This document shows, one piece after another, positions 43,822 to 55,379 of a stretch of DNA of 64,000 bases. Position numbers and translations under genes: made by a program. Source of the stretch: Deroplatys truncata (Eukaryota > Arthropoda > Insecta > Mantodea > Mantidae); the NCBI GenBank assembly GCA_030765065.1, contig CM060981.1, positions 226,245,152-226,309,151 on the forward strand, read 5' to 3'. The notes below the pieces were generated by a model. The model was not told the origin of the DNA, ran no database searches, and was given only the letters and a program-made list of their open reading frames with translations. Position 1 is the stretch's first letter. Every line of letters starts with the position of its first letter.

Positions 43822-44734
43822 ACTTTCTCTACTGCTTACCTATAGTAAGTAGAGGAAGTATTACATTCCACCCAAAAAATTCGATGCCGAGATTTCATCG
43901 GAAATACACCTTTGAGACTTCCTAAATCCAAAAAAGAGCATACTCGTATTTGGAAAAAGTTTTGTTTGTATGTTTCTGTGAACAGTATAACTCAAAAACG
44001 AGCAGTCGCTTAAATACCAAGCTTGGTATTTAAGTTCAGCATCTTCTAAGGATACGACAGGAAGGTTTTTAAAAACATTCCCCTGCGCCAAACTACTCTT
44101 TACTGAAACATTTTTCGAAATGTTCGAATTTCTTTAAAATGGCTCTGACAATTTTGATTAAAATATCATATTTTAAAGATGTTTACATGACAAATAAAAT
44201 GTATATCTTAAATTTTCTGGAAATAGCCTGTGAAGTCTTCATTCGAAAGAAATTTTGTATGATCTTGTATAGCTGGTAAATGTTAAAGGATGGACGAAAA
44301 CGTCCTGCACAAAAAAATAAGAAAAAACAAATATATATATATATATATATGTGTGTGTATGTGTAGATTTCTTTAAAACACATTTATTTTAAATGACTTT
44401 GCTTGTGGTATAAGCCATTTCCGATATATCCTTTATTAATGGTTCGAATTGTTCAGTAGTTTGTCATTCTCTTAAGTCCTTTCGATATTCAGTTGTTTCT
44501 CACGATTGCATGGAAACAATACGGAATTTTAAGGCCAGCATACAGTGTCCAGTTCTTAAACATTTGACTATCGCCATTTCCCTTGTATATGTAACGAAAC
44601 ATGCAATGTAGCTATTTCTGCAAAGGTATATCTAGATTATAACAAGTAGAAAAATAAACGTTTGTAGGTATACTTTGTATACCCACTAATAAACGATAGA
44701 GGGTAGAGAAAATCAGTGAACGTAATGTATCAGA
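43822..44734 (-). repeat. RepA copy, reverse orientation
   Basis: From actttctctactgcttacct (hairpin end) to gagaaaatcagtgaacgtaatgtatcaga. The CA-repeat part is reduced to tttgtttgtatgtttctgtg. An (AT)n run at 44331-44350 is an independent expansion. Confidence 0.85.
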
Positions 44735-45089
44735 ATTTTTACGAGGTGTTTGTTTTTCCTTATGTCTTAACCCCGTCTTCCTAGTCCATCGAGCTATTTC
44801 GTTTCGCCGGTCCTTATGGAAAAATCAAAATATACATCGTGGTGCCCGAAGAACTGTTTCAATTTAGCCCGACTATTCAGCGCTCCTTGAGGATGCGGGT
44901 AGTACTAATAAGATTGCTTTGAATGAAGTTGGTTATGTTGCGCAACACGCAAGCTTCGCATTTTATAATTATTACGGCAGTTGACGTTAAGAAATCGATC
45001 AGCCTACGAAACATACAACACAATATGGTAATAACAATTATTGCCCCACTAGTCTGGAGTAGGTCAGGCGGACCCCGCCCCTGACTTAC

Positions 45090-45182
45090 TTTCACCATCC
45101 TCTTCAAGGTTGCAGCATTTCTCCTCCTGTTCCCAAAAGTTGCCTTTTTTTTCTTAACCTCTTTCTTCGGAATGTTGGCCAT
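45090..45182 (-). CDS. Possible first coding exon, basic protein
   Basis: On the minus strand an ATG at 45182 opens 31 codons reading MANIPKKEVKKKKATFGNRR and continuing basic to KRMVK. It is followed exactly by a consensus donor GTAAGT. The ATG context (atcagaATGG) is acceptable. The lysine/arginine richness suggests a nucleic-acid-binding or nucleolar start, but no family is recognised. No second exon was found downstream on the minus strand. It may be chance. Confidence 0.3.
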
Positions 45183-45199
45183 TCTGATAAAACTTAACT

Positions 45200-46329
45200 G
45201 TATAATTATACCAACAGCCTTAGCCTAGAAGGAGTGGTTGATTAAAATGCAAATAAGAGTCAATAAACAATTGCAAATGATTTCCCCCCTAATGATTAAG
45301 GTCGCTTAATAACATCGGCTGTGGCATGTATTGGTTCCCCTAGTTTCAAATCCATACTTCAGAGCTATTTGTAGATTTTCTGAAAATTAAGAAAAATGCA
45401 AGGAAACGACATAATTAGAAAATACTGCACATATTACCTTCGCGTTTGTAATGCGGAGAGAGCAGAAAGTATCCTACGTATACCACTCCAATAATTCAAG
45501 CAGCCAAACAAGTAGAAACAAAATTCTCATTTTTAAATTGTGAAAGTACAGAACATAATTCAGTTTTATATGCTGATGATTTTGAATGTTTTAAATTTCA
45601 TAAATTATAAAACTTTGGAAACATTTCCGGCTGTTTCAAACGGCTGCTTTCAAAATTAACTTATATGCATTTGGTAGAGTAAAGTTTATTGTGCAATAAC
45701 TGAAAATATCACAGAAATTTAGTTTATCTCCGTCTTTTTGAATGATAATTCGGTGAAACATTAGGGTATCGTACAAAAATATGCTCAATGCACACAACTT
45801 AATTTTGAAGATACAACGCTTTAAATGAGCTGAAAATTTGTCCAAAGATTTTAAAAGATTTTTTTTTGTTGTTGCATAGAGGGGTATGTCAAAAATGAAA
45901 ATTTCCTCTCCATTATTCAACCTTGAAGCTTATGGGCATTTGGTAAAATATTTTATTCGGTGATAATTGTTTAACTTGGTTCATAACAGTGCATGGGAAA
46001 GGTATACGTTATGATGATTATGTTAAATGCGATATCAGTAGTTTTATAAACAAAAAAGTTTGCGAGAAATTAATTTTTAATATGCTCGTAACCTCTTGTT
46101 GGACTGCTTTTTGTTTCGCTTCAAAATGTAGAATGTTGGGAATTTAATAAATAAGTGGAACACTACGATTCTGGTTTATTTTAGTTAGCTTTCTAAGTCA
46201 CAAGTCTGCGGAAGAAAATTTGCTGCACAGTCTTATAGCAATTAGTTTACTAAACTAATTCCAAAGGTTGTACACCAACTTTGAAAACTCAATGCGAAAA
46301 TTTAGAATACAAATTATACAAATCTTATC
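45200..46329. other. AT-rich spacer
   Basis: No supported gene; frames are short and low in complexity. Confidence 0.4.
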
Positions 46330-46736
46330 TTCCGCAACGGAGGGGACCCGGTCGATCCATAGGGAATATTGTACATACGACCTACGAGGGGAGTCCCCGG
46401 GAGGAAGGATGAGGCGAGAGGAGACAACGGGCGGCAGGATCCAGTAGCGCTGTACAGCAATGCAGGGTCCCTAAGTTTCCAAAGTGGATACCCGGGCAGG
46501 TGGACAGGCAGACTGAGGAGCCCGCCCCACACAGAGGGGTTCCAACGCCCCTCAAGGAGGTTCGGCTACTCCGAAAGTCGAGGGACGCTACACCGAAACA
46601 CCATCGCCGACACTTCCGACCTTGAAAGAGACCAACGGGATGAAAGGTGAATAAAATGAATGGAACGAAATTGAGCGATAAAAAATTTGGGGACTGAAAG
46701 AAACCACTCCAACATTCGCCTCAAGACCCGAGAACC
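46330..46736. other. GC-rich block, unclassified
   Basis: Clearly GC-richer than its surroundings (46330-46620), with an open frame 46369-46650 of no recognisable family. Probably part of an unclassified retroelement or a SINE-associated tail. Confidence 0.35.
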
Positions 46737-46870
46737 GAGCGGGATGGCTCAGACGGTAACGTCTGTGGCCTGCATTCGGGAGGCCCCGTGGACCGATCAA
46801 ACTGACTGAGGTTTTTTCGTGGTTTCCCTCACCTGCTAAGGTAAATACTGGGTTGGATATTTAATACCAC
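46737..46870 (+). mobile_element. SINE family B copy
   Basis: Head accgagcgggatggctcaga (A box), gcattcgggaggccccgtgg, then the ttttttcgtggtttccctca body typical of the family. The B box is degraded. Confidence 0.78.
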
Positions 46871-47368
46871 GCCCCAAAGTTCCACCTTAATTCTAAAACA
46901 ATAGTAAAAATGAAAAAATAGGTGGTATTAGCGAATGCTGTGCCATTTATCAACAGACAATGAAAGCAGGTAGATTGGACGGCACCCTAATGCCATCTGC
47001 ACGGCACGAAGCAGCTGCTATGCGCTAGGGTCTCTGTGGACACGGCGAAGATGAGACCTAGAAGGCTAACTGTCGCCACCCTAAGAGTTGTCCACTAATA
47101 GATCCGTCGCGATAGCTAAAACGGCGTAAAATAAATAGAGTAATAAAAAAAAGACCCGGAAAAATACCCGAAAAAAATATGGGTCAGCATGGGCGACCGC
47201 TGAATTATACAAATGGTTCATTATTTAACAACAATGAGTCTAACAAAAATAATACATGTATATGTGAAATTAATGCAGACATAGATTGCTGGTGAGTTGA
47301 ACATAGTCTGTGATATGAAGTCAAAGCACACACCAGGCATCTCACAGCATCTAAAATATACAATATAA
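46871..47368. other. Spacer between SINEs
   Basis: A block at about 46970-47110 with ggtctctgtggacacggcga and similar moderately GC-rich sequence; no identity found. The rest is AT-rich. Confidence 0.35.
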
Positions 47369-47490
47369 ACCGAGCGAGATGGCTCCGTGGTAACGTGTGA
47401 TGCTCGCATTCGGGAGGTCGCGGGTTCGATGTACCGTGGTTACACACTCTGACCTACAATGGGCTTTTCGTGGTTTTTTCTTGTTGACAT
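47369..47490 (+). mobile_element. SINE family B copy
   Basis: Head accgagcgagatggctccgt (A box), cattcgggaggtcgcgggtt with B box gggttcgatg, then gggcttttcgtggttttttc. Confidence 0.82.
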
Positions 47491-47537
47491 AGGCAAACGA
47501 TGGAGTGGTTTAGGTATTCCACGATGGATTTCATCGA

Positions 47538-47800
47538 CCTCCGTGGTGTAGTGGTTATCATGCTTCCGAGGTCGCGGGTTCAAAACCGACTGAGGGTAAT
47601 GGATTTTTCGGTCGTAAAATCCTTAGCATGGCTTCCTTCGGAAGTGAAGCAAAGCCGGTGGTCCCGTGTTAGATTTAAGGTCACGTAAAAGAATCTCAAG
47701 CCTTGGCTCTGAGCAAGATTACCGGTCTTTCACGCCCAATATAGAAAGGGACGCTAAGGACCACAGCAGTTAAAGGGCGTCCATAAATAAAACTCGATTT
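47538..47800 (+). mobile_element. SINE family A copy
   Basis: Head acctccgtggtgtagtggtt (A box) with gcgggttcaaaaccgac (B box). The body has ggcttccttcggaagtgaag, aagccggtggtcccgtgtta, tcacgcccaatatagaaagg and cgtccataaataaaactcga. This is the best-preserved head of the family in the window. Confidence 0.9.
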
Positions 47801-47869
47801 AATTGTTTCTCTCTCCCCCATTTCCCTTCTATGTTTCAGGCTGATTCTGGGGCTGTGGCTCGGTCGATG

Positions 47870-48500
47870 TCGGACAGATGGCACAGGGACTTGCGATTTG
47901 TAATTATTCTCGGCCCTACCAGAGGGAACCTGTCGAACCTCCACTGCTGGATCGTGTTTCACTGGTCGCACTAGAGAGACGCCTTCGAGCGACCCTCTAT
48001 GGTCGGGTGGTCAGGCCTGGAACTATCAGGGAACTCTGTGCATCTCTGTCGATTTGCGCCGACCTCCCTCTGCAATCGATACATCTCCTGCGGTTCCCTC
48101 TCTCATACGTTCCTCCCGGCGGAGAGGTATATGCGCAAAAGATCCACTGGGGGTGGAGGTGTGAGGTGCCCCCTCCATTAACTAAATATACACAATGTAT
48201 GAAAAATGAATATAAATTAAAAAAAAAACATCTTCACATAACCAAAATGCACACACTAACACTCATACTGGTTGCAAACTTGGAGGAGTTAGGAGTGGCA
48301 GACGGAAGAGCCTCCACCGAGCACAGCACCGTAAGTGGGTCATAGAGGGCCTTTTTCGCTTCCAACGTGACCTCTAGCAGAAAGGGATGAAGAGGAAACA
48401 CGTAGGGCGACCAGATCCGTACGACGATGTGCGCCAGCAAGGACGGGATGCCTAAAGATTCCAACATAGTGTCAACGGTGTACACGGCTGGCTCTACCTA
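47870..48500 (-). other. Degenerate coding repeat, unknown family (copy 1)
   Basis: The minus-strand frame 48485-48234 contains LESLGIPSLLAHIVVRIWSP, followed by EVTLEAKKALYDPL. A related stretch on the plus strand at 61930-62060 reads LETLGIPPMLAPVFIRIWSP, then RSKKGR in another frame. The two loci therefore share an ancestral coding repeat. The left part (47880-48180) is GC-rich and open on the plus strand without a recognised motif. The family is unknown to me. Confidence 0.45.
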
Positions 48501-48689
48501 AGCCCCAAGACACTCTGGAGGCCTGGCTGACGAGACAGCTTCCAGGAAGGGGCCACAGCGGTTTCCCCAAGCGCCTGCAAGAAATCTTTCCAGAGTGCAA
48601 ATTCCACCGTCCTGCCGTAACACACCAACCGCCATCGTCTGGTCCTACTACCTGAAACACATGAAAGGAAATGATGGACGAGAAATTCG

Positions 48690-48840
48690 TGGTAGAAGGA
48701 AACATCCTATCATTTACCTACTAACCCGGGGAAACAACGAAGAAACCCATGGTCAGAGTGGCGGGCCAGACGGGAATCCAACATGGGCTCTCCCAAATGA
48801 GAGCCTCACACGTTACCGCGGAACCATCTCGCTCGATGAT
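48690..48840 (-). mobile_element. SINE family B copy
   Basis: The minus strand has the head ATCGAGCGAGATGGTTCCGC, gtgtgaggctctcatttggg and ttggattcccgtctggcc, with the tgggtttcttcgttgtttcc body. It matches the minus-strand copy at 36120. Confidence 0.78.
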
Positions 48841-49137
48841 TGCAGACATGGAAGTTTGGTAAATAAAACAAGTCATAAATCGGAAATAAAAACCTATGTA
48901 TTCATCGTAATAATTATTTTGCAATTAGGCATAGAGTATGCCCGAGATTTTTATTCAATATAGCTGAAGCTACAGTGACACTGTTACAACTGACAAAGTC
49001 ATAAATGAAGAATGCATTGATCTGTGCTTTATTTCACTTCATTACATAAAGTAATTCCCTTCCGCTTCTCCAAAAGGCTTCTAACAACACAAAATGTCTT
49101 CATGTAACATACCTACTTGAGCTATGTATATCCTGTG

Positions 49138-49412
49138 GTCCTCCGTGGTCTAGGGGTACCATCTAGTCTCTAGTTCCCGAGGTCGAAAACCCAGCGGAGG
49201 ACGATGGATTTTTTCAGCATAAAAATCCTTAGCATTCCTTCCTTCGAAAAGAAATAAAGCCGGTGGTCCCGTGTCGTAGATTTACGGCACGTAAGAGAAC
49301 CTCAAGTCTGTTAAGGAGGCCTCTGAACAGAACTTCCGGTCTTTTACGCCTAAAATAGAATATAATGCTAAGAAACATAGTAGTTAATGAGCGTCTATAA
49401 ATTAAAAAAAAC
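49138..49412 (+). mobile_element. SINE family A copy
   Basis: tcctccgtggtctaggggta head with a degraded B box (gtcgaaaacccagc), then agcataaaaatccttagcat, aagccggtggtcccgtgtcg and gcgtctataaattaaaaaaa. Confidence 0.85.
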
Positions 49413-50174
49413 ATTATATACATATATATATAATATCGTTCATTTATAAATTTAAATGTTTTCCAAAAGTAAACATGTAGAAAGAGGGAAGAAACGATTT
49501 ATAGTAGTGCACAAGGAAAAGAAATCATCCTAAGTCATTACCTCTCCATGTGTAGGTGCTTTATGTATTACTACTATACATACACTTATCATGCATATGC
49601 TTAATTAATAAGTACCTTAAGGGTCACATATTAAAGTGTAGATAACTGCTGATGGATATATTCAAACTCTGCTTTTTAAACGTAATTCTGACTTGTAAAT
49701 TATATTATATCCTATTGCAGTTTACATGTCAGGAGAAATTAAGCGTATACGGTCCAGTTGGCACCGTGAAATCTTTTATTCAGTCTCATTTCAATGCATT
49801 TTGCAGTATTTTAAATAGATTCTCGTATTTAATATAACTTTGAATTTATGTATCAACTGTGGCATGAATCACGTGGTTTGTATGTTACGCATTGTATCAT
49901 GGGGGCAGTGTCAGCGCGGAATGTTTACTATAATAATATACCAGACCGACTTCCGACCGCACGCTAACCTCTGAATTGCACAAATGGACAGGGCTACCAG
50001 AGGAGTTGAGTGTGTATATTTCATTGAACATCTTTCGGTTTTAGTTCATATTAGAAGAACATCTTAAAAGATCCCACACTCGTATCCGTGAAAGGCGTCT
50101 TATTTAAATGCAAACTCGAATGCTGTGAATTCATCCATTTTTCTCTTAGTAATACTTGAATTTTTCATTGCTTG
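49413..50174. other. AT-rich spacer
   Basis: No supported gene. A mildly GC-richer stretch at 49880-50000 has no identified content. Confidence 0.4.
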
Positions 50175-50565
50175 TAGCGCTGCAGTTAACGTCGTGTAAA
50201 TCAGTCCCTTCTCTCTTCCGGTCGCTCACAAAAGCACTGAGACTAGGATTCGGCTTCTAGCCTCCTCGCTCTCTCACTGTTCCTAGCTCGCTGACGCGTC
50301 GAAAATAATGCTCGGCAAGCAGACAGCACGGAAACTCACAACTGTCGTTCTCGCGGCTGCCAAGCTTCCCTTTATACTCGCACAAACCCTCGAGAAACTT
50401 CGGTACAGGCCGGAGAAGGAAGTTCTAGAAACTTCTTGTGACTTCCCGATTCGAGTTTCTGACAGTTCGTTAGTTGAGAGCGTCTCTGTCTCTCTCTCTC
50501 TCTCACACACACTTACATTCTCCAACCAATCATACTCCCACTGGTAGTAGAAAACAGATCCGCTG
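50175..50565 (-). repeat. LTR of the Gypsy-type element (3' LTR in its own sense)
   Basis: Counterpart of 53035-53400. Contains a (TC)n run at 50487-50509 that the other LTR has only in reduced form (cctctctgttttc). Boundaries are uncertain by 10-20 bases because of divergence. Confidence 0.65.
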
Positions 50566-50829
50566 CCCATGGCTCGGAAGACCGGCGATGTGATGCAAGG
50601 CGATCAAAGTACATCGCCATCAGCTTCTCTTGGGGTTCATGAATGCGGTACGCCATATCATTGATCCGGGTGACATCCTTATATAGGCCGTCTCAGGAAC
50701 ATTACAACTTCGGCGACTTCCCTTAACTCTTCGTTGAACCCTTCTGGAACCTCAAACTGTTCGCCATACAGCCATAGAGTGCTTTCATCCGTCACTAGCC
50801 ATAATCAGGTATTCCCTGGCGAGATAGCT

Positions 50830-51580
50830 TTCCAGTCAGTTCGTTACTGCCCAGGCATAATCCGTTGACGGCTGAACAGCGTTAGGTGTGTCGAACAATA
50901 TATATCACGGCAGCCCTAGCTCCCGTCCGAATAATTTTTGCAGGTGTTATGCCAACGGACTCGTGTACTGACGTATAGGCCAGGAAGAACAATGACGTAT
51001 ATGCACATCCCAATCTCGTTGATGCCAGGATACCTCTTTCTGGAGGTACACCTAGATCGTCTTGATATAGTGCTCCACCATTCCATCTGACTTTGGATAA
51101 AGGGGAATAGTGAGGTTGATGTTCATCCCAGGGCGCTGGAGCAGCTCTTGCATAAGGTTGGATTAAAAATTAGACCCTTAGTCACTGTGGAGTTCCTGAT
51201 CTCCGGGCATCTTGGTAAATTAGTCTGTAGCTAATAAAACAGATAGTGATTTTCCTAGTTTATCTCAGGAAACGCCTTGCCGCGTCGATGGCAATTCATT
51301 CGAAGGGCGCTCCGACGTTGTACGGTTGCACCCATTTCATGTATGGAGTCCGCTATTTACCACGCAGCTTGCCGTAATACTGCCACTACCTCTCCAAGTC
51401 GTTTCACACATGTAACAATGGAATCGGCCATGTAGCTTCCATAAAGTCTTATTTGCACCAAAGTGCCTTCAGTCGTTCTGACAAGGGTCTCCCTGAGAAC
51501 TTCTTTCACCCTCCTCCTGGTAGTACTAACTAAACCGCTTGGTTTTCCGCGTTTACACTCTGACAATCTTTTCAACACAC
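50830..51580 (-). pseudogene. Gypsy integrase remnant
   Basis: In minus-strand order: RLGEVVAVLRQAAW (about 51400), then a damaged core with LPRCPEIRNSTVTKG (about 51220-51170). SDGMVEHYIKT (about 51095-51060) and, shifted, FLAYTSVHESVGITPAK (about 50985-50935) follow. The last two are the end of the integrase core and the following conserved block of Gypsy elements. Frequent stops. Confidence 0.65.
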
Positions 51581-51902
51581 TTTTTCTGACTATCAGAGAG
51601 TCCTGCTATGCCCAACAGCTCTTATAAATCGGGCCTCGGGAGGTGATGTCCACCCATACAAGCGTCTGTCTTCCACGCCCACATGGATATCACGCGATAT
51701 CCACCCACACAAGTGGTCTCTCATATTCTTTATTTCTCAGAACAGATTCTGCCTCGATCCCCCAATTGCTTCCTGCTCAAGGTTTCTCCATACCAAACGA
51801 CGGCAGATTGCACTGTGACAGAACATAAGGTTGCAACGCTCTGCTCTGTCCCCAGCTTCACACAGTGACTGAGGTTTACCCTGTGCGGTCCTCTAATCAG
51901 CG

Positions 51903-52970
51903 TTATAATGTTGTCTTCTTGTCCTGAGCTCCGAGGTGAAACGAGAGAAAGGTGATGACGGCACTGACCTGACCCACTTCCTTGCAGTTTGCCCTTAGGT
52001 GTTGTGTCATTCTGCAACTGCTGCACATAAGTCTTATGCTCCCACTTCTATAACAGTTAAGCTGTTGTTGTTGGCGCCGGCACGCATCATTCGCGGCCGT
52101 CACAACTATATCCGGTACCGGGGTGGCTCTTCTGGTCGTCATTTTCGCCGCTTCGATGCGGAGGGCAGCCATGAGAGTATATTGGTTGTTACGATGTTCA
52201 TTTAGGAGAATTTGCAGTCAGAGCCCACGCCCAGCTGCTCTGCCCCCATAGCGAATTCCTCTAAGGTCGCGGCACGTTGTAGGAATCTTTGTCTTCAGCG
52301 GGGCCCGATAAAGCGACGACGAGGCAATGTGCTCCATAACACTCTCCCAGTCCCCTAATTAAGTCGTCGGCCGCCGTCCATCCATTGTGGGCAGCAAAAA
52401 CCGCCGGTTAAACAACATTCACGACGAAGTGCCTCTTAGTATCAGAGGCTACGACATTTTAAGTTTAGCCGGTCTCACAAACATGGGACCTTATACCTTA
52501 TACGGATCTTGGCTTCTAGCTCTCGGCGCAACTTCTCCTTTGCTGCGTCCATCATTCTCTTGATTTCCTTCACCTACTGGTCTAGCCGTTTTCTCTGATG
52601 ATCCAGGTGCTCTACCATCGCATTAATTTTTCCTTCCATGTTGGATTTGATTCGTTCTAATTCCATAGCAATGTCGTCTTTAATAGTCGCATTTATTTCA
52701 GATTTCATAGAGTCTATGTTAAGGTTCATTTGAGACTTCGTTTTCTCCACTTCGTCCTCGTGTCACGAACAAGTTTAAAATTCAATTTCCCCATTTCGTT
52801 CTTCATTTTAATTCCCAACGCCGCCATTTCAGATTTTATTTCCGCCTCCAACTTCTCCATTTTGGGTTTTAAGTCTTCATTTAGGTTCCCAGGTCCATAA
52901 TTCCAGATTCGTGGTTTTCATTTTGCCGAATAATGTCTTAAGTATTTGCTCCTTTGTGGCGTCCTTTCCC
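51903..52970 (-). pseudogene. Gag remnant with zinc knuckle
   Basis: A charged coiled-coil stretch (SEINATIKDDIAMELERIKSN, about 52715-52650) and, nearer the C-terminus, CYRSGSIRLMCSSCRMTQH (about 52060-52000). This has cysteine/histidine spacing like a CCHC zinc knuckle, with one cysteine changed to serine. The open frame 52172-51903 carries the knuckle. It would package the element's RNA if intact. Confidence 0.55.
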
Positions 52971-53034
52971 ACTCCTGAACACTAATAGGACTTCGTCCGT
53001 TTTCTCCCAGTCAGTCCTAGGACTTTCCTTACGC

Positions 53035-53400
53035 GTAAGGCTGCAATTAACATCAGGCTCTTCTCTCTTCTGGTCGCTCCTAAAATTTTGAACATAGAAG
53101 CCGCCCTCTTTTCTCTCGTCTCTCTCTCTATCACTCATTGACAAGTCGAACGCTGGACTCATCGTGTAGATAGCATTGAACTTCTTAACAACTTTACCTC
53201 TCGTGACCACCAAGCTTCCTTCTATATTCGTACAAATCCTCAAAAAGGTGCAGTTCGGGAAATGGGAGGTCTGTATACTTCAACTGGCTTCACGATTCAA
53301 GTTCCGGACTGTTTGTCAGCTGACAACACCCCTCTCTGTTTTCTATTCCATTCATTCGCTGGCAGGCACTGAAGAACCGACCCACTACCCTGGCAGAGGG
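53035..53400 (-). repeat. LTR of the Gypsy-type element (5' LTR in its own sense)
   Basis: Counterpart of 50175-50565, with ctctctctctatcactcatt, caccaagcttccttctatat and tcacgattcaagttccggac. A reliable TATA box or polyadenylation signal could not be fixed. Confidence 0.65.
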
Positions 53401-53465
53401 CTCTATCATAATATTTATACAACTTTTCACATCTGAAATATACTGTTCACACACGTACATGCATA

Positions 53466-53500
53466 TTATTATTATTATTGTTATTATTATTATTATTCAT
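53466..53500. repeat. (TTA)n microsatellite
   Basis: About 11 triplets of attatt with one interruption. Confidence 0.9.
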
Positions 53501-54595
53501 GGTGATAATAATACATCTCAAGAACCTCTAAAAGAGTATTTCCTCGAATATGGTAATTCCGCTGTTTTACAGATCAATAAAGCTACTCACACACTTAAAT
53601 TGCAATAGCTACCGAGGGGAGTTTCTGTGAATGAAAAAATATGGACACTTAATAGCTTAAAATATGGACACTCACATAAGGAAGAATGAAAAGAACGATA
53701 TGTCAATTCAGAACACACACATGTGAAATGTATTAAAAAGAACTCACCCACGCTTTACATGATGAGGTGCAAAAGGTCCTCACCTTGGGTCTAACCCAGC
53801 CATGGTCGGCGCTTTGCATGGGGAGCTGGGAGAGTCAGACACTACATCCACACTCAAGTTCCGGTCGCAGACCGAGTCGCGAGTTGCATTTCCACGCTTA
53901 ACATTGACCATTAACCACCGCGCATGCGTACATTACGAAAAGTCAAAAGAACAAAAGAGTTCCCCGACACTAGTAATCCCTTTCAAACATATTGCCACGC
54001 AATTTCCCATCTCACAGCAATGACTAAACAATAGTTTTACCAACGTGAGTAGATAATAAAGAATTAGCTATAAATGTGCGGTTTACCTTAATAGTGATCA
54101 TAATCTGATGTAGTTTCTACCTCGAAAATTTCCCCCTTCATCCTTTCTTCCGGTGCATTTATTAGCGACCAGTCCTTTTTAATCCTATGTCCCAGCACTT
54201 TCTTTTATTCGATCCGTATTTCTGGATTTTCTTGTTTCAGCCACTATTTCTAAAACTGCTTCAATAATGAAATTGGTGTCCCAGTTCACAAAGACTCTTC
54301 TCCATATCCATAAGTTTCTATTGGCTTTTCCCCTATTTGTCGCAACGTTAAAGTTTCCGCACTATTCAGTACCGCACAAAAAGGGCTTCCAATCTTTTCA
54401 TCAGTTATTTCCTATAGGATCTGATGCTTCCATTAAAATCTTGCTTATATTCTACAGTCTTCTTTGATTTTCTGACAATAAATAGCTTATACTGATACAT
54501 AGCATATCATGAGTATCCAAAAAAGTCTAATTACCTCACTAACTCATACAGAGTTAGCAAGTGTATACTTCTTGCCTTTGCCAGATAACCACAAT
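53501..54595. other. Unassigned region
   Basis: No supported gene. A GC-richer patch at 53790-53940 has an open frame (53802-54023) without motif. Confidence 0.35.
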
Positions 54596-54880
54596 TTATA
54601 TTAATCCTGTACCCCTTACCTGTTCCTTATCTCAATTACTATGGATTTGAGAAAGCTGGATTCATGATATAATCAAAATGGCGGCCATAAATGTTTGGAG
54701 TGATCCGCCTACACCAGGCTCCTATGAGAGGATTGCATATTTATAGTAATATATGTGTCCTTGTCTTTTATCGCGCATATGTTCATCCCGTACCCCTTAT
54801 CTTACCCTTATCTCAATCAGTACGGAACTGAGAAAGTTGGATTCATTGTATAATCAAAATGGCGGCCATAAATGTTTGCG
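54596..54880 (+). repeat. Diverged tandem duplication, about 185-bp step
   Basis: 54602-54695 and 54787-54880 share gtaccccttac/gtaccccttat, ccttatctcaatta/ccttatctcaatca and gagaaagctggattca/gagaaagttggattca. Both end in the identical ataatcaaaatggcggccat. The 90 bases between the shared parts differ in detail. No coding frame spans both. Confidence 0.85.
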
Positions 54881-55379
54881 GTGACCTTATCCTGCCTTCT
54901 TTCTAATTCGGTACGCCTTCGTCTGGTAATAGTTCATACCCTTGTTTATAATGAGTTTAATGAACTAATTATGTTTCCCTTTTCCGCTACACTGACGCCA
55001 TTGTCGCGGATTCATTTTAGTTGGCTCGCGTCTCTTTGTCTTGGTGAGTTGGCGTTCGTTTCGACCACTGTGTTTGAGTTCTGGAGGTTTCCTGCTCTGT
55101 GTAGACGCCGATATTATAACTTTTTTTAATATTATTTATTTAAGGTCGTTTGAATAATTTAGTCTTACCGTGACCATACAAAATAAACAGCATAACGTTG
55201 CTAGTATATGTTACAGATATGTGATATGGAATGGATGAGTTATATTTTATTGGCAGAATTAAATTTTTGGGTACATATTTGTGAGTTTCATATAAATAAT
55301 TATTTTTCTGATGTTTGATAGGCTTCCTAAAGCTGTCTGGATGCAGTTCGGAACTCTGCAGCGCCTTCTTTTTCATTAT
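54881..55379. other. Spacer
   Basis: No supported gene. Frames at 54872-55129 and 55140-55376 show no motif. Confidence 0.35.

Larger units (their letters stand above)
50175..53400 (-). mobile_element. Gypsy-type LTR retrotransposon, degenerate, minus strand
   Basis: Two related direct repeats of about 0.36-0.39 kb bound the element: 50175-50565 and 53035-53400. They share gctgcagttaac/gctgcaattaac, ttctctcttccggtcgctc, ccaagcttcc and gattcgagtt/gattcaagtt in order. They have clearly diverged, so the insertion is old. The interior reads on the minus strand as a gag coiled coil and zinc knuckle (about 52750-51920), then integrase (about 51580-50830). Protease and reverse transcriptase are not visible, so a large internal deletion is likely. 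Confidence 0.75.
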
